Shown here: piece after piece, positions 16,602 through 25,358 of the stretch
Position numbering within the stretch: the first letter of the stretch is position 1
How the letters are laid out: each line of letters begins with the position of its first letter
Origin: Vicinamibacterales bacterium
GTDB taxonomy: Bacteria > Acidobacteriota > Vicinamibacteria > Vicinamibacterales > UBA8438
DNA length: 64,000 bases
Reading direction: 5' to 3'
Assembly: GCA_958296065.1 (NCBI GenBank)
Contig: CATQHX010000028.1
Location: 1-64,000 of the forward strand
Translations under genes and position numbers: made by a program
Notes under the pieces: generated by a model
The model's input: only the letters and a program-made list of their open reading frames with translations
Told to the model about the DNA's origin: nothing
Database searches by the model: none

Positions 16602-17702
16602 TCAAGATGGGCCAATCCCGAGAAGCCTCTCAGCGTTCTTGTGAGCGATCTTCTCCTTGGTGGCCCGGGGCAGGTCCAGCCCCCGGAACCAGTCGGCGCC
16701 GAGCTGTCCGCTCGCCATCGGATAGTCGACCGAGAACATGACGCGGTCCTCGCCCATGGCCGACAGAGCCAGCCTCAGCAGTTCGTCACGGAAGAAGGCG
16801 CTGGTCGTGATCCACAAGTTGTCGTGGAAGTACTGCTGCACGGGCTTGTGCAGCCTGTTCCGCGTAATGCGATCGAGGTCCTCCCCGAATCGCCAGTAGT
16901 AGAAGGGAAGCCCTTCGCCCATGTGGCCGATGACGATCTGCAGGTTGGGAAACCTGTCAAGGACGCCGCTGGCGATCATCCGCAGACACTGAAGCGCGAC
17001 TTCCTGATGCCAGCCATAGCCCGGACCGCCGAGGATTCGGCTCAACAACTCGTCGCCGAGCCCGTCGTAGAAGACATCCGTCGCCTGCGGCGAAGCCCAG
17101 TTCGGGTGGATGTAGACGGGCACGTCGAGCGCCTCGGCCCGGCCGAGCAGCGGCTCGAAGTCGACGTGGTCAAGATACTTCCCGTCGACCGCGCCGTAGC
17201 TCATGCAGCCCACGAAGCCGTGCTCGCGCACCGACCGCTCGAGTTCGTCGGCCGCGGCCTCCGGCTGGCTGAGCGGAAGCGTGGCGAAAGCGCGGAAACG
17301 ATCGGGATAGATGGGAATGACCTCGTTGGCGACCCAGGAATTGAGCTTGCGGGCGTACGCCACGCCTTCGGCTCCGGGCAGGTTCTGAGCACCGGGTGTC
17401 ACGGCCGACAGCACTTGCATGCCGATGCCCGCCTGATCCATGTCCGCGATCCGGCCGGCGCCCACGTCGAGGAGTGCGGGCCGGCGACCGCCGCCCGAGA
17501 AGAGGCGCTCGTCCCGGACACGGTTCAGCCGTTAAAGCTCGGGGGTCGCGAAGTGCTCTTCCAAGGTGAGCAGGAATAGCATCTCGTCGTCGGCGGAGGC
17601 CGTCGTCGCGGCGGCGCCGAGACCTGCCGCGCAGCCCAGGAACGTGCGCCGACTCAAGCTCGGGTGAACCGTTGCGTGTCTGGGGCCGGATGCGTCAATC
17701 AT
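16602..17702 (-). pseudogene. Tat-exported amidohydrolase split by an in-frame TAA
   Basis: This is a paralogue of the intact gene at 31668-32789 (gamma-resorcylate-decarboxylase-like amidohydrolase). Its start at 17702 follows the same AGGAGTTCACATC leader, then a Tat signal (SRRTFLGCAAGLGAAATTA) and the metal motif LEEHFAT. After EL a TAA occurs at 17532-17534 where the paralogue has Arg. The same frame then continues through a diverged 30-residue patch into GRIADMDQAG...IHPNWASPQ...GHMGEGLPFYYWR to 16602. The 56-aa product would be inactive. Internal ATGs (17465) could give a signal-less form lacking the first metal ligands. Confidence 0.75.
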
Positions 17703-17924
17703 GATGTGAACTCCTGATGGGGAGGCCGGTGGCCAGTGTACGACACAGGATCGGTCGTGTCGCTGGCAGTTGCGCCGGGGGGCGACAACACCGCCAACGA
17801 CTTCTTCGACATCAACACGTGAGCGTAGCGGCCGGCCAGCAGCCCGCCAGCGACGTCGCTCAGGTGTCGCCGGGATTCGCGCCCCGGCCTTCGTTGGGCG
17901 TCGCCGGTCGTGCAGGTCAGGTGT

Positions 17925-19029
17925 CGACGCCGAGCACCTGCCCCACCGCCGCACCGTCGCTGCCTCTGCCGGCGGCAACGCGGCCGTCGAGGAGGAACGC
18001 CGCCTCGCCTGCGTCGGCATGACCCGCGCACGCACGGAGCTGTAGAGCGCGTCGAGGGTGGCCTCCCTCTACCGCACCAACGCGCAGTCGGGCGCGCTGG
18101 AGAACGCCTTCCGGCGAGCCGGCATCCGCTACCGCATCACCGGCGGCGAGAGCTCCTACAACCGCCCCGAGGTCCTCGCCGCGCTCGCCTGCCTGCAGGC
18201 CGCATCCGACCCCGAAGCCGACGACGACGCGATGCGCCGCTTCGTGGACCTGCCGCCGCATCCGCGGACCGGGCGGAGGATTTGCGCGCAGATCGACGCC
18301 CGCTCCGGCCGCAGCTTCCGGACCCGCGCACGGCCCGGGGCCGAACGCTGTCCAGCTGCCACGCCGCCAACCTGCGGCTGCGCTTCGAACTGGCTTCAGC
18401 GGTCCGCGACGCGGCGAAGCACATGCCGCTCGACGAACTGGTCGACGAAAGCGCTGATCCGCACCGACTACCGGCGGGCCGTGACCGCCTCGGCCGACGG
18501 CGACGCCTTCGACCGGCTCGACAACCTCGCCGAGCTGGCCTGCGACGCGAGCGTCTTCGCCCGCGAACACGGCGGCGACGGCGACACCCCGAGGAGCGCC
18601 TGCGGCTGCTCGACGCCTTCATCGAGCACGGCCGCGCGATGCGCACCCCGAGCGGACCGACGACGACGACGTGCGCGTGGCCCTGTCGACGCTGCACGGG
18701 ACGAAGGGACTCGAGTTCGACACGGTCGTGATCGTCGGCTTCGACGCCGAGCACCTGGCCGCACCGTCGCCGCCTCGGCCGACGGCAACGCGGCCGTCGA
18801 GGAGGAACGCCGCCCCGCCTGCATCGGCATGACCCGCGCACGCACGGTGCCGTACCTGAGCGTCCCGCAGGTCACCGGCCACGGGGCCAAGCAGCGGGAG
18901 ACGGCGCCCTCGCCCTTCCTAACCCAGATCCCGGACAAGCTGCGGACGATAGCCGCGCCCACCGCACCGCAGGGCGAGCCGCCCGCCGACGTCACGAGCG
19001 GACCACTCGGTCCCGAACGCTCCCTGTAA
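17925..19029 (+). pseudogene. UvrD/PcrA-type helicase remnant with a duplicated motif VI
   Basis: Helicase domain 2 pieces appear in order: LYRTNAQSGALENAFRRAGI with YRITGGESSYNRPEV (18070-18165), FVDLPPHPRTG, and near the end GTKGLEFDTVVIVGFDAEHL (about 18698-18760), then VEEERRPACIGMTRARTVPY. The last block also occurs upstream at about 17925-18045 (VEEERRLACVGMTRART), so an approximately 120-bp piece is duplicated at both ends. Frames change several times and the N-terminal ATPase domain is absent. It is a dead DNA-repair-type helicase. Confidence 0.6.
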
Positions 19030-19333
19030 CCCCCATCCGCCGCGCTGCGGCCTAGACCTCGCAGCCGCCGCGGTTGCTCAGAACCGGCGCGCCTCCCCGA
19101 GTCGGCGCGCACGGACACGACACCACGAGGGAGGGACGGCGGAGTACGACAGTGGGACAGATCGGACGCGGCCGGATGGACGCAACGCGGGCGGCCAAGG
19201 CAACGCCCTTGCCTTGCTGCCCCCGGCTCGCACGCCGCCGGTCACCGACCCCGCACCGGCCACGCACCGCGCCTGACGGCCCCCTTCCAGACCCGGCCCG
19301 CGTTCGGGCCATTCCCGTTCCGGAGAACACGCC

Positions 19334-19721
19334 ATGCCGTTCATCGACCTGTTGCGCCCGGCCAGCGCGCCGCGCTCAAGCGCCTGCGCAAGAAGATCGC
19401 CAACCGCGAGTGCATGCGCCGCATCCGCGCCGCCGACCGCGACAAGATGCTCTGGTCCGGCGTCGACCTGCCCATCGACGCCGGAACCTGCGGCCGCTGG
19501 GTATGGCCCGGCTACAAGCGCTGCCACGCCTGCGACGCACGCCGCCGGTGGTTCCTCAAGACCGCCCTCAACCCCGTCGAGAGCACCGTGTCAGCGCTGC
19601 TCGAAAGCCTCTACAACGACGAATGCGCCGACACGGAAAGTACGCCCGGCCCGAGGATTCCGGCCGCACCGTCCCGCTGCTCGACGACCTGCCGGCACGC
19701 GACGACCCCTGTCTGCGGTGA
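19334..19721 (+). pseudogene. First copy of a tandem pair of small Cys-rich genes, two frameshifts
   Basis: It starts MPFIDLLRP like its neighbour, loses a base in the CCGGCCAG stretch (the neighbour has CCGGACCAG), continues one frame over (LRKKIANRECMRRIRAADRD, GVDLPIDAGTCGRWVW, CHACDARRRWF), and shifts again to end EDSGRTVPLLDDLPARDDPCLR. The intact second copy at 19827-20237 shows the full frame. Upstream flanks (CGGGCCATTCCCGT before each start) are duplicated too. Confidence 0.6.
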
Positions 19722-19826
19722 TAGCCACGCCGCCGGCCAGCGACCCCGCATCGGCCACGCCCCGGGCCTGATGGCCCCGACCTTCACCCGGCCCCATCGG
19801 GCCATTCCCGTGCCGAAGAACGACCC

Positions 19827-20237
19827 ATGCCGCTGCCGCTCGTCGACCTGCGGAATCCGGACCAGCGCGCCGCGCTCAAGCACTTGCGCAAGAAGATCGC
19901 CAACCGCGAACACATGCGCCGCTACCGGGCCGAACACCGCGGCAAGATGCTGTGCGGCGGTGTCGACCTGCCCATCGAGGCCGGGACCTGCCGCCGGTGG
20001 GTATCGCGCGGTCGCGACCTCTGCTACGCCTGCTACCAGCGCCGGCGGTGGCTCCTCGACCACGCGCTCAACCCCGCCGAGATCACCGTGTCCGCACTGC
20101 TCGAAGGCGCCGTGGGCAGCGCCGCCGAGGCCGGCGCCGACCCGCACGAAGACGCCACGCCGCCCGAAGATACCGGCCGCGCCGTCCCGCTGCTCGAGGA
20201 CCTGACCGCGCTCGGCGACCCGTGCCTGCGCTGGTAG
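19827..20237 (+). CDS. Small Cys-rich, Arg-rich protein (136 aa), intact copy of a tandem pair
   Basis: A basic helix (HLRKKIANREHMRRYRAEHR) is followed by GVDLPIEAGTCRRW and CYACYQRRRW, whose Cys residues could form a zinc site. The tail is acidic, ending VPLLEDLTALGDPCLRW. The conserved order of motifs in both copies supports a real protein. No family name is recognised; the pattern of basic helix plus Cys cluster suggests nucleic-acid binding. Its partner at 19334-19721 is frameshifted. Confidence 0.55.
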   Translation: MPLPLVDLRNPDQRAALKHLRKKIANREHMRRYRAEHRGKMLCGGVDLPIEAGTCRRWVSRGRDLCYACYQRRRWLLDHALNPAEITVSALLEGAVGSAAEAGADPHEDATPPEDTGRAVPLLEDLTALGDPCLRW

Positions 20238-20806
20238 CCCGGCCGGCGCCGCCGGCGCCGGCGAACACGCAATACCGCGAAGCGACCCGCACGAGCTCGA
20301 CACGGCGGCGCCATCACGCCGCGGAAGAAAACGACCGATGACCGACGATCGGAAACGCAAGCCACAAGCCTCCGACGGCTGGAGACTGCGGGACCTCCGA
20401 CTCACCGCCGCTCGACGCAGCATCGCCGCAATGGCGGCCGGGGTCGGCCACCTCGCCGGACGCCGCGGCCCGACCGCTACCCGACTGGGATTCCTTTCGG
20501 CAATCCAGGGTGCTGCTTCCATGGAAGCAATCTCAAGGACCTTTGGCAACCAATCACCGCGAATCCTGAGCGAAAGGCACAGTCTGATCGCCAAGCGCGG
20601 GTCCATGCTCCTGGTGTCCATCACGGACACGGCCGTCACGGTACCCCCAAGCCGGGCGCCGACGCGTTCCTGCTCGCATGGACCGGCGGCAGCGCGCCGA
20701 ACTGCACACCATCACGCACACGCCGAGCAGCAGCGGCAGGCAACGCTGCGGCCCAGGCGCCGAGCGGTCCGCCTCACGGGAACGCCGAGCAGAACGCAAG
20801 CACCGC
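20238..20806. other. No recognisable gene
   Basis: This holds a short basic frame beginning MTDDRKRKPQ at 20338 that runs on into the RecQ scrap. Its composition (Arg/Ser/Thr/Ala) and lack of motifs do not support it as a gene. I see no promoter, repeat or RNA structure that I can support. Confidence 0.4.
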
Positions 20807-20887
20807 CTGAATGTCGTGCCGCCGAGATTCCGGGCTCGCTCGAGAGCTACCTCCAGGATTCCCATCCCGAACGCGTTGGTTGCGACG
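20807..20887. pseudogene. RecQ mosaic scrap with an inverted middle piece
   Basis: Three short blocks match the recQ-uvrD gene at 53416-58674 in the same order: GCACCGCCTGAATGTCG (as at about 56697), then GCCGAGATTCCGGGCTCGCT and onward (the reverse complement of about 56827-56858), then GATTCCCATCCCGAACGCGT (as at about 56890). The middle block is thus flipped in place relative to its neighbours, and the spacers between blocks are deleted. It encodes pieces of the EIPGSLESYLQ and VATNAFGMGI RecQ motifs on opposite strands. Confidence 0.6.
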
Positions 20888-20937
20888 TGACGGCCCGCTT
20901 GAACGCGGGCCGTCACGCGACGTGGTACTCCGCATAG

Positions 20938-21228
20938 TCAGAGGGTTTCCAGAAAGTCGAGGAGCCGATCGGTGGCGGTGAAGCGGAGTGGCTGAGGTGC
21001 GGGATCCTCGATACACCGGAGGGCAGCCTCCTTCATGGCCAGCTCGGCTTCGACGTACTGGTGTGTGGTGGCCGTGTCGTCATGGCCAAGCCAGAGAGCA
21101 ATGACGGTGATGTCGACTCCGGACTGGAGCAGATGCATCGCGGTCGTGTGGCGTAGCGTGTGAGGCGAGATCCGTTGCGCCGCGAGCGAGGGATGATGCT
21201 CCGACGCCTTTCGACAGGCGACGCGCAA
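20938..21228 (-). pseudogene. Tyrosine recombinase C-terminal fragment
   Basis: 96 residues with ISPHTLRHTTAMHLLQSGVD, ALWLGHDDTATTHQYVEA: the His-x-x-Arg, Gly-His and Tyr nucleophile region of a phage-type integrase. The first catalytic Arg and the core-binding domain are missing, so it cannot be active. It is unrelated in detail to the intact integrase at 10341 and to the P4-type scraps at 32770 and 34322. Confidence 0.65.
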
Positions 21229-21304
21229 TTGGTGCTCGACTCCGGAGCGCGACCATCGTCGACTCGCCGATCCTCGCGTGCAGGTTCCGGACCGTCGCCT
21301 CGTG

Positions 21305-21613
21305 TTACGACTGGCGAGACGTTCTACCGCCGCCGACGATCTCGTCCAGTGCGTCGATGGCCTGCCTCTGCCAGGAACTCACCTGGTTCGGGTGAACCTC
21401 GTGACGGGCGGCGATCTCCTGCACCGTCCGGTCTCCCCGCCACGCCTTGAACGCCACCCGCAAGCGGTGCCACCTCATCTTCAAGGTAGCCACCTCTCGC
21501 CGGACGGCTTCGTGGTTCGGCTCCCGCCAAGAGCGAAAGGACAACGCCTCCGATGTATCTGCTTCTTCGGCAATAGTCGTAAAGATGTCATCTATTGAAC
21601 CCCAAAAAGTCAC
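21305..21613 (-). pseudogene. IS3-type OrfA remnant
   Basis: Residues about 53-96 (RVAFKAWRGDRTVQEIAARH, EVHPNQVSSWQRQAIDALDE) are the helix-turn-helix of IS3-family OrfA proteins. The upstream ~50 residues are not typical of OrfA and look fused. No OrfB follows. It differs from the OrfA start at 11672, so it is a second insertion-sequence relic. Confidence 0.5.
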
Positions 21614-21649
21614 GTCAGTGTCCTATTGAGTCGGTACTATACCCGGCAC

Positions 21650-22114
21650 ATGGTGAGCCAACCCACCGAGCCTTTCGAGACGCCTTGGCGACAGACCGAC
21701 AGCACACGCCCGTCACTCTTGTTGTCGGCCGCGCTACTCGCGTTCGGCTGTAACGGTCCGCTCGCGGCGCCTTCAGACCCACCGGACGACCCCGAGCCCA
21801 CGACGGCCGCCGTCTCCGTCGAGATCGAACCGACGACGGCGCGAGTCGGCAGCTACACGACGCAGACCTACCGCTTGACCGTGCCCCTGGATCACGACGT
21901 CGATGTATGGACCGAAGTAACACCGCCCACAAGCGACAGCTACGAGAGCGGACCTATCGACTTCACCGCCGGGACTACGACCCGCGTCTTCACCAGCGGC
22001 ATCCTGTCCGCGGACAAGGTGGGAGACTGGACAATGCGTATCGTCGAAGACCGGCTGCCCGCTGGCGTAGTGCTCGGCAGCCCGTCATCCGTCACATGGT
22101 CTGTGGTGCAATGA
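21650..22114 (+). CDS. Small Ig-like lipoprotein, family copy C (intact, 154 aa)
   Basis: The hydrophobic stretch LLLSAALLAFGC (about residues 20-32) is a lipoprotein signal with the lipid-modified Cys, so the protein is membrane-anchored and faces outward. The mature part is one beta-rich domain of about 110 residues with the family signature VDVWTEVTPPTSDSYESGP, FTAGTTTRVF, VGDWTMRIVEDRLP, VVLGSPSSVTWSV. Function unknown; the fold looks Ig- or fibronectin-like. Copies A, B, D and E lie elsewhere in this window. Confidence 0.7.
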   Translation: MVSQPTEPFETPWRQTDSTRPSLLLSAALLAFGCNGPLAAPSDPPDDPEPTTAAVSVEIEPTTARVGSYTTQTYRLTVPLDHDVDVWTEVTPPTSDSYESGPIDFTAGTTTRVFTSGILSADKVGDWTMRIVEDRLPAGVVLGSPSSVTWSVVQ

Positions 22115-22187
22115 CGGACCGCCGAACCTGCCGGTCCCAACCCGCTTCCTCGTTCCCAGTCTGGTTTGGGAGCACTTCCCGCCCCCG

Positions 22188-22988
22188 ATGCACGGGGGCA
22201 CGCCACCGGTTTCCACATTGGCGAACCTCATGAGATTTGCCGAAGAGCTGCTGCTGATGCTGTTCGACGATGAGCGCGGGGATCTGACCGGTACGTTGCC
22301 GCCGGGCCGGCTGGACATTCTCCTGGCCGGGGCGGTGTTGATGGATCTGGCACTGGAGGAGCGCATCGATACGGATCTGAGACGGGTGATGCTGGCTGAT
22401 CCGACGCCGCTCGACGACGACCTGCTGGACCCCGCCCTGGCGGACCTCGCGCACGCCTCCGATTCGCATGACATCGACCACTGGATACGGCGTCAGGCTG
22501 AACGTGGCGGGGCGATCCGCGAGCGGGCGTTGGCCCGTCTGGCGGAGCGTGGGATTCTGGTGTAGTCCGACGATGGAGCCGCCGGTTTCCTGCTGTCCCG
22601 CCGCGTGTCGCGAGCGCGGCGGTACCACCCAGCCCCTGACGGTACGGTGCAGGAGGAAGTTCGGCTGCGAGTCATGCGCGTGCTGTTCAGCGACGACATT
22701 CCAGACCCGCGCGACACGGTGATCATCTGCATGGCGGACGCTGGCGGGGTTCTCGATTACCTCCTCTCCCGCGAGGAACGCGCCGAGGTGCAGCGCCGGA
22801 TCGACTTGGTGACGAAGCTGGATCTCATCAGCCAAGCCGTCACCAGGACCGTCCGCGAAGCCGAGTCGGCGGCTTCCACCGCGCCGCCGGCGCGCCCTGC
22901 GCATGAGATCCCGTGCGCGGCCGGTCTGCCACTTGCCGGCCCGGCAACGCTCTCGATCTGGCGCGCGACGCAGAAGCCTTCCTGTTGA
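22188..22988 (+). pseudogene. GPP34 (GOLPH3-like) protein split by an in-frame TAG
   Basis: FAEELLLMLFDDERGDLTGT, LDILLAGAVLMDLALEERID and the LARLAERGILV end are typical of bacterial GPP34 proteins, relatives of Golgi phosphoprotein 3 that bind phosphoinositide-like lipids or peripheral membranes. TAG at 22563-22565 stops the frame. The same frame then continues with the expected second half (RYHPAPDGTVQEEVRLRVM, IPDPRDTVIICMADAGG). The natural start is probably ATG 22230. A P450 pseudogene follows, and its N-terminus appears to begin in this frame, so the two genes once formed an operon. Confidence 0.65.
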
Positions 22989-23760
22989 ATCAGTACCGCT
23001 CGCTGGGTCCGATCTTCCGGGTGCGGGCGTTCGGTCGCCGGTTTGTCGTACTGGCGGGTCCCGAGGCGAATCTGCTGCTGGCGCGCGGCAACGTCCACTT
23101 CCGCACCTTCGAGGTCTGGCAGCGATTCGATGCGGACGTGGGCGCGCTGCGCCAGATTATGAGCATGGGCGGCGGCGACCACGCGAAATTGCGCAAGCAC
23201 CAGGCGCCGGTCTACTCAACGGGCCTCCTGAAGAGCCGTATGGCCGAGGTCGTCGACCTCGTTCGCGGCGAGGTCGCGAGCTGGCCCGAGAACGGGCCGG
23301 TCGCGGGGCAGTACATGTTTCAGCGCCTTTTTGCTGGAACAGCTGGGCCGCCTGGCGACCGGCCGCTCTCCGAGGCCGTACCTGGGCGACCTCATTATCT
23401 ATCTGGAGGCGCTGCTGCGCACGAATCTCCACGGGAACCGTCCCGGCTGCTCCTGGGCCTCCCGCACGTGAGGCGTGCCCGCCGCCGCGTCATGGAGTTG
23501 GCCGGGCGAATCCTGGCGGATCACGATCCGGCGCGGCGGGCAGGGTTGCCGCCGGACTACATCGACGATGTGCTCGCCCTGCACCGCGCGGACCCAGAGC
23601 AGGTGCGGCAGGCGTTCTACGGCGACGAAGCTCAGCGTATCCAGCGCGGGCGCGACGACGTGCGCGTGATGGTGCGCTATCCGCGGGACGAACGGCGGTC
23701 GCTCGGCAACCTGGAGAACATGCGTATCCGCACCCCGGACGGGGCGAGGTACGCTAGCTG
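22880..23760 (+). pseudogene. Cytochrome P450 remnant fused to an RND-efflux scrap
   Basis: The P450 start (AAGLPLAG, then GNALDLARDAEAFLLNQYRS and YRSLGPIFRVRAFGRRFVVL) needs one frameshift near 22955. A second shift at about 23330 leads through FLLEQLGRLATGRSPRPYLG and LEALLRTNLHG, and a third returns to VRRARRRVMELAGRIL. The heme-binding Cys domain is missing. From about 23645 the sequence reads DDVRVMVRYPRDERRSLGN and MRIRTPDG, a segment of RND efflux pumps, then stops. The gene is therefore a decayed chimera. Confidence 0.6.
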
Positions 23761-23761
23761 C

Positions 23762-24484
23762 CTAGCCCGACAGCCGGTGCTCCCGGCTCTGCTCCGCCAG
23801 GCGCTCGATGAGCTCGGAGTGTCCGGTGACGTGGAAGATGTAGCGCGGCACGTCGCGGCCGACGCGGCGTGACATGAAAGGCTCGCCCCAGAAGCTGAGC
23901 AGGCACTCCGTGGCGCCGCTGGTCTGTGTGTCCGCCAGGATGAACGAGACATCCTCCGAGAGGCTGGACCACACCGGCTCGGCGACCTTGCCGGCGCCGC
24001 CGCAGGCCGCCACCTTGGGCTGCACATCGCGCTCCCACTTCGGGCGCTGCCGTTCGTCGAGCACGAAGGTGACGGCGGTGACGGACGGATTCTTGATGGC
24101 CGGCAGCAGCAGCGCGTCGAAGAGCGGTTGCCGCTCGAACATCGACAGGCAGACGTTGAACCAGACCATGTCGCCCCTCGCGCCGCGGGAGAAGTCGGTG
24201 CTCGCCTGGCGCAGCTCGCGGGGACCGATGACGAGCACGTCGGGCGGCTTCGCGCTGCGGGCGAGTTGGCCCAACAGCAGCTCGCCGCGATCCACGCCGG
24301 CCGCGATGCGCTGCTGCCCGTGCTCGGATCTGAGCAGCCGCAGGAACATTGCCGCGATGAGCACGAGCGTGATCATCGACAGCACCTCGGTCTCGATCAC
24401 GTGGAGGAAGTGCAGCACGATGGCGGTGACAGCGGCCAGCACGCCGGCCACGGCGTCCCACTCGATCTTCAGCAGGCGGTGCAT
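23762..24484 (-). CDS. Membrane-anchored protein in the octaheme cytochrome operon (240 aa)
   Basis: Two N-terminal hydrophobic helices (AVAGVLAAVTAIVLHFLHV and VLSMITLVLIAAMFLRLL, about residues 11-50) are followed by a soluble alpha/beta domain of about 190 residues (VLVIGPRELR, AVTFVLDERQRPKW). No family is recognised. Its ATG overlaps the expected TGA of the preceding membrane gene (TGATG at about 24482-24487), so it is the third gene of the operon. It may sense or scaffold rather than carry electrons, since it has no heme motif. Confidence 0.6.
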   Translation of the reverse strand: MHRLLKIEWDAVAGVLAAVTAIVLHFLHVIETEVLSMITLVLIAAMFLRLLRSEHGQQRIAAGVDRGELLLGQLARSAKPPDVLVIGPRELRQASTDFSRGARGDMVWFNVCLSMFERQPLFDALLLPAIKNPSVTAVTFVLDERQRPKWERDVQPKVAACGGAGKVAEPVWSSLSEDVSFILADTQTSGATECLLSFWGEPFMSRRVGRDVPRYIFHVTGHSELIERLAEQSREHRLSG

Positions 24485-25358
24485 CAGGGCGGACCTCCCC
24501 GACCCGGCCCTCCGCCGGCGGCGCGGAACCCAGCCCGATCGCCGCCAGAAGCCCGAGGTCGACGAACAGCAGCGGCGCGAAGGGCGGCGCGCCGTGCACG
24601 AAGTTCTCGAACAGGCTGGCCGACAACCCGTTGACGTCGGCGGCCACGTGAAAGTAGAAGCCGATCAGCCCGACGACCGCCTGCAGCGCTAGCACGCCGA
24701 AGCAGAGCCGCAGGAAGGCGGCGCGCCGGTCCACGAGCGCGACCGACAGGAAACCTGCCGCCAGCGCGCTCGCGGCCACCGGCCACCACTCGCTGGCGTG
24801 GAAGAATCCGTTCTGCGCGTGGTCGCACAGCGCGAGGACGAAGACGCCGAGGAAGCCGCCCAGGGCGAAGAATGCCACCCACCCGTCCCACTCGCCAGTA
24901 TCGCGCGGCACCATGCGGTTGACGAGCAGCAGGAAGCCGAGGCCGGCGTAGGCCAGCGGGGCGGCGAACGGCGCCGTGTACACCAGGCTGCGGAGGGTCC
25001 ACCGGGAGAAGAACTGGCTCTCCAGGTGGTAGACGACGCCGGCGATGCCGAGCGCGACGGCACCGAAGCCGACCACTAGGCCGACGCGGTGCGCGTAGCC
25101 GCTCAGGGTCGTGCGGCCGGCGCCCGGCAGCGCGGGGGCCAGCAGCAGCGTGGCGGCGATCGAGAAGACGAGAGGAATCCACTCCGCCCGGTGACGGAAG
25201 GCGTTGACGGAGTGAGCCAGGAAGACGTCCAGGACCAGGAAGGCGAAGTTCGCGAGTACGAAGGCCTCCAGCAACGCGCTCCTGCCCCGGGATTCCAGGA
25301 GTCGCCGCAGGGAATGGGGCCGGCGCGGACGACGCGGTTCCGGCTCAGCGATCTGCAC
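24485..25358 (-). CDS. Polytopic membrane protein in the octaheme cytochrome operon
   Basis: About eight hydrophobic helices are visible (for example ALLEAFVLANFAFLVLDVFL, VGLVVGFGAVALGIAGVV, APLAYAGLGFLLLV, WVAFFALGGFLGVFVLAL, LLFVDLGLLAAIGL), so it is an integral membrane protein, possibly a quinone-side partner. GTG start at 25358 overlaps the cytochrome gene by 14 bp. The annotated frame has no stop before the next gene; the natural TGA near 24485 lies one frame off, so a one-base indel near the 3' end, in the genome or the assembly, is likely. The C-terminal boundary is therefore approximate. Confidence 0.6.

Noticed and set aside
5757-22565. TAG recoding (for example an amber-suppressing genetic code)
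   Set aside because: Other genes in the window end at TAG or TAA normally, and one of the interrupting stops is TAA, so recoding is not needed to explain the data.
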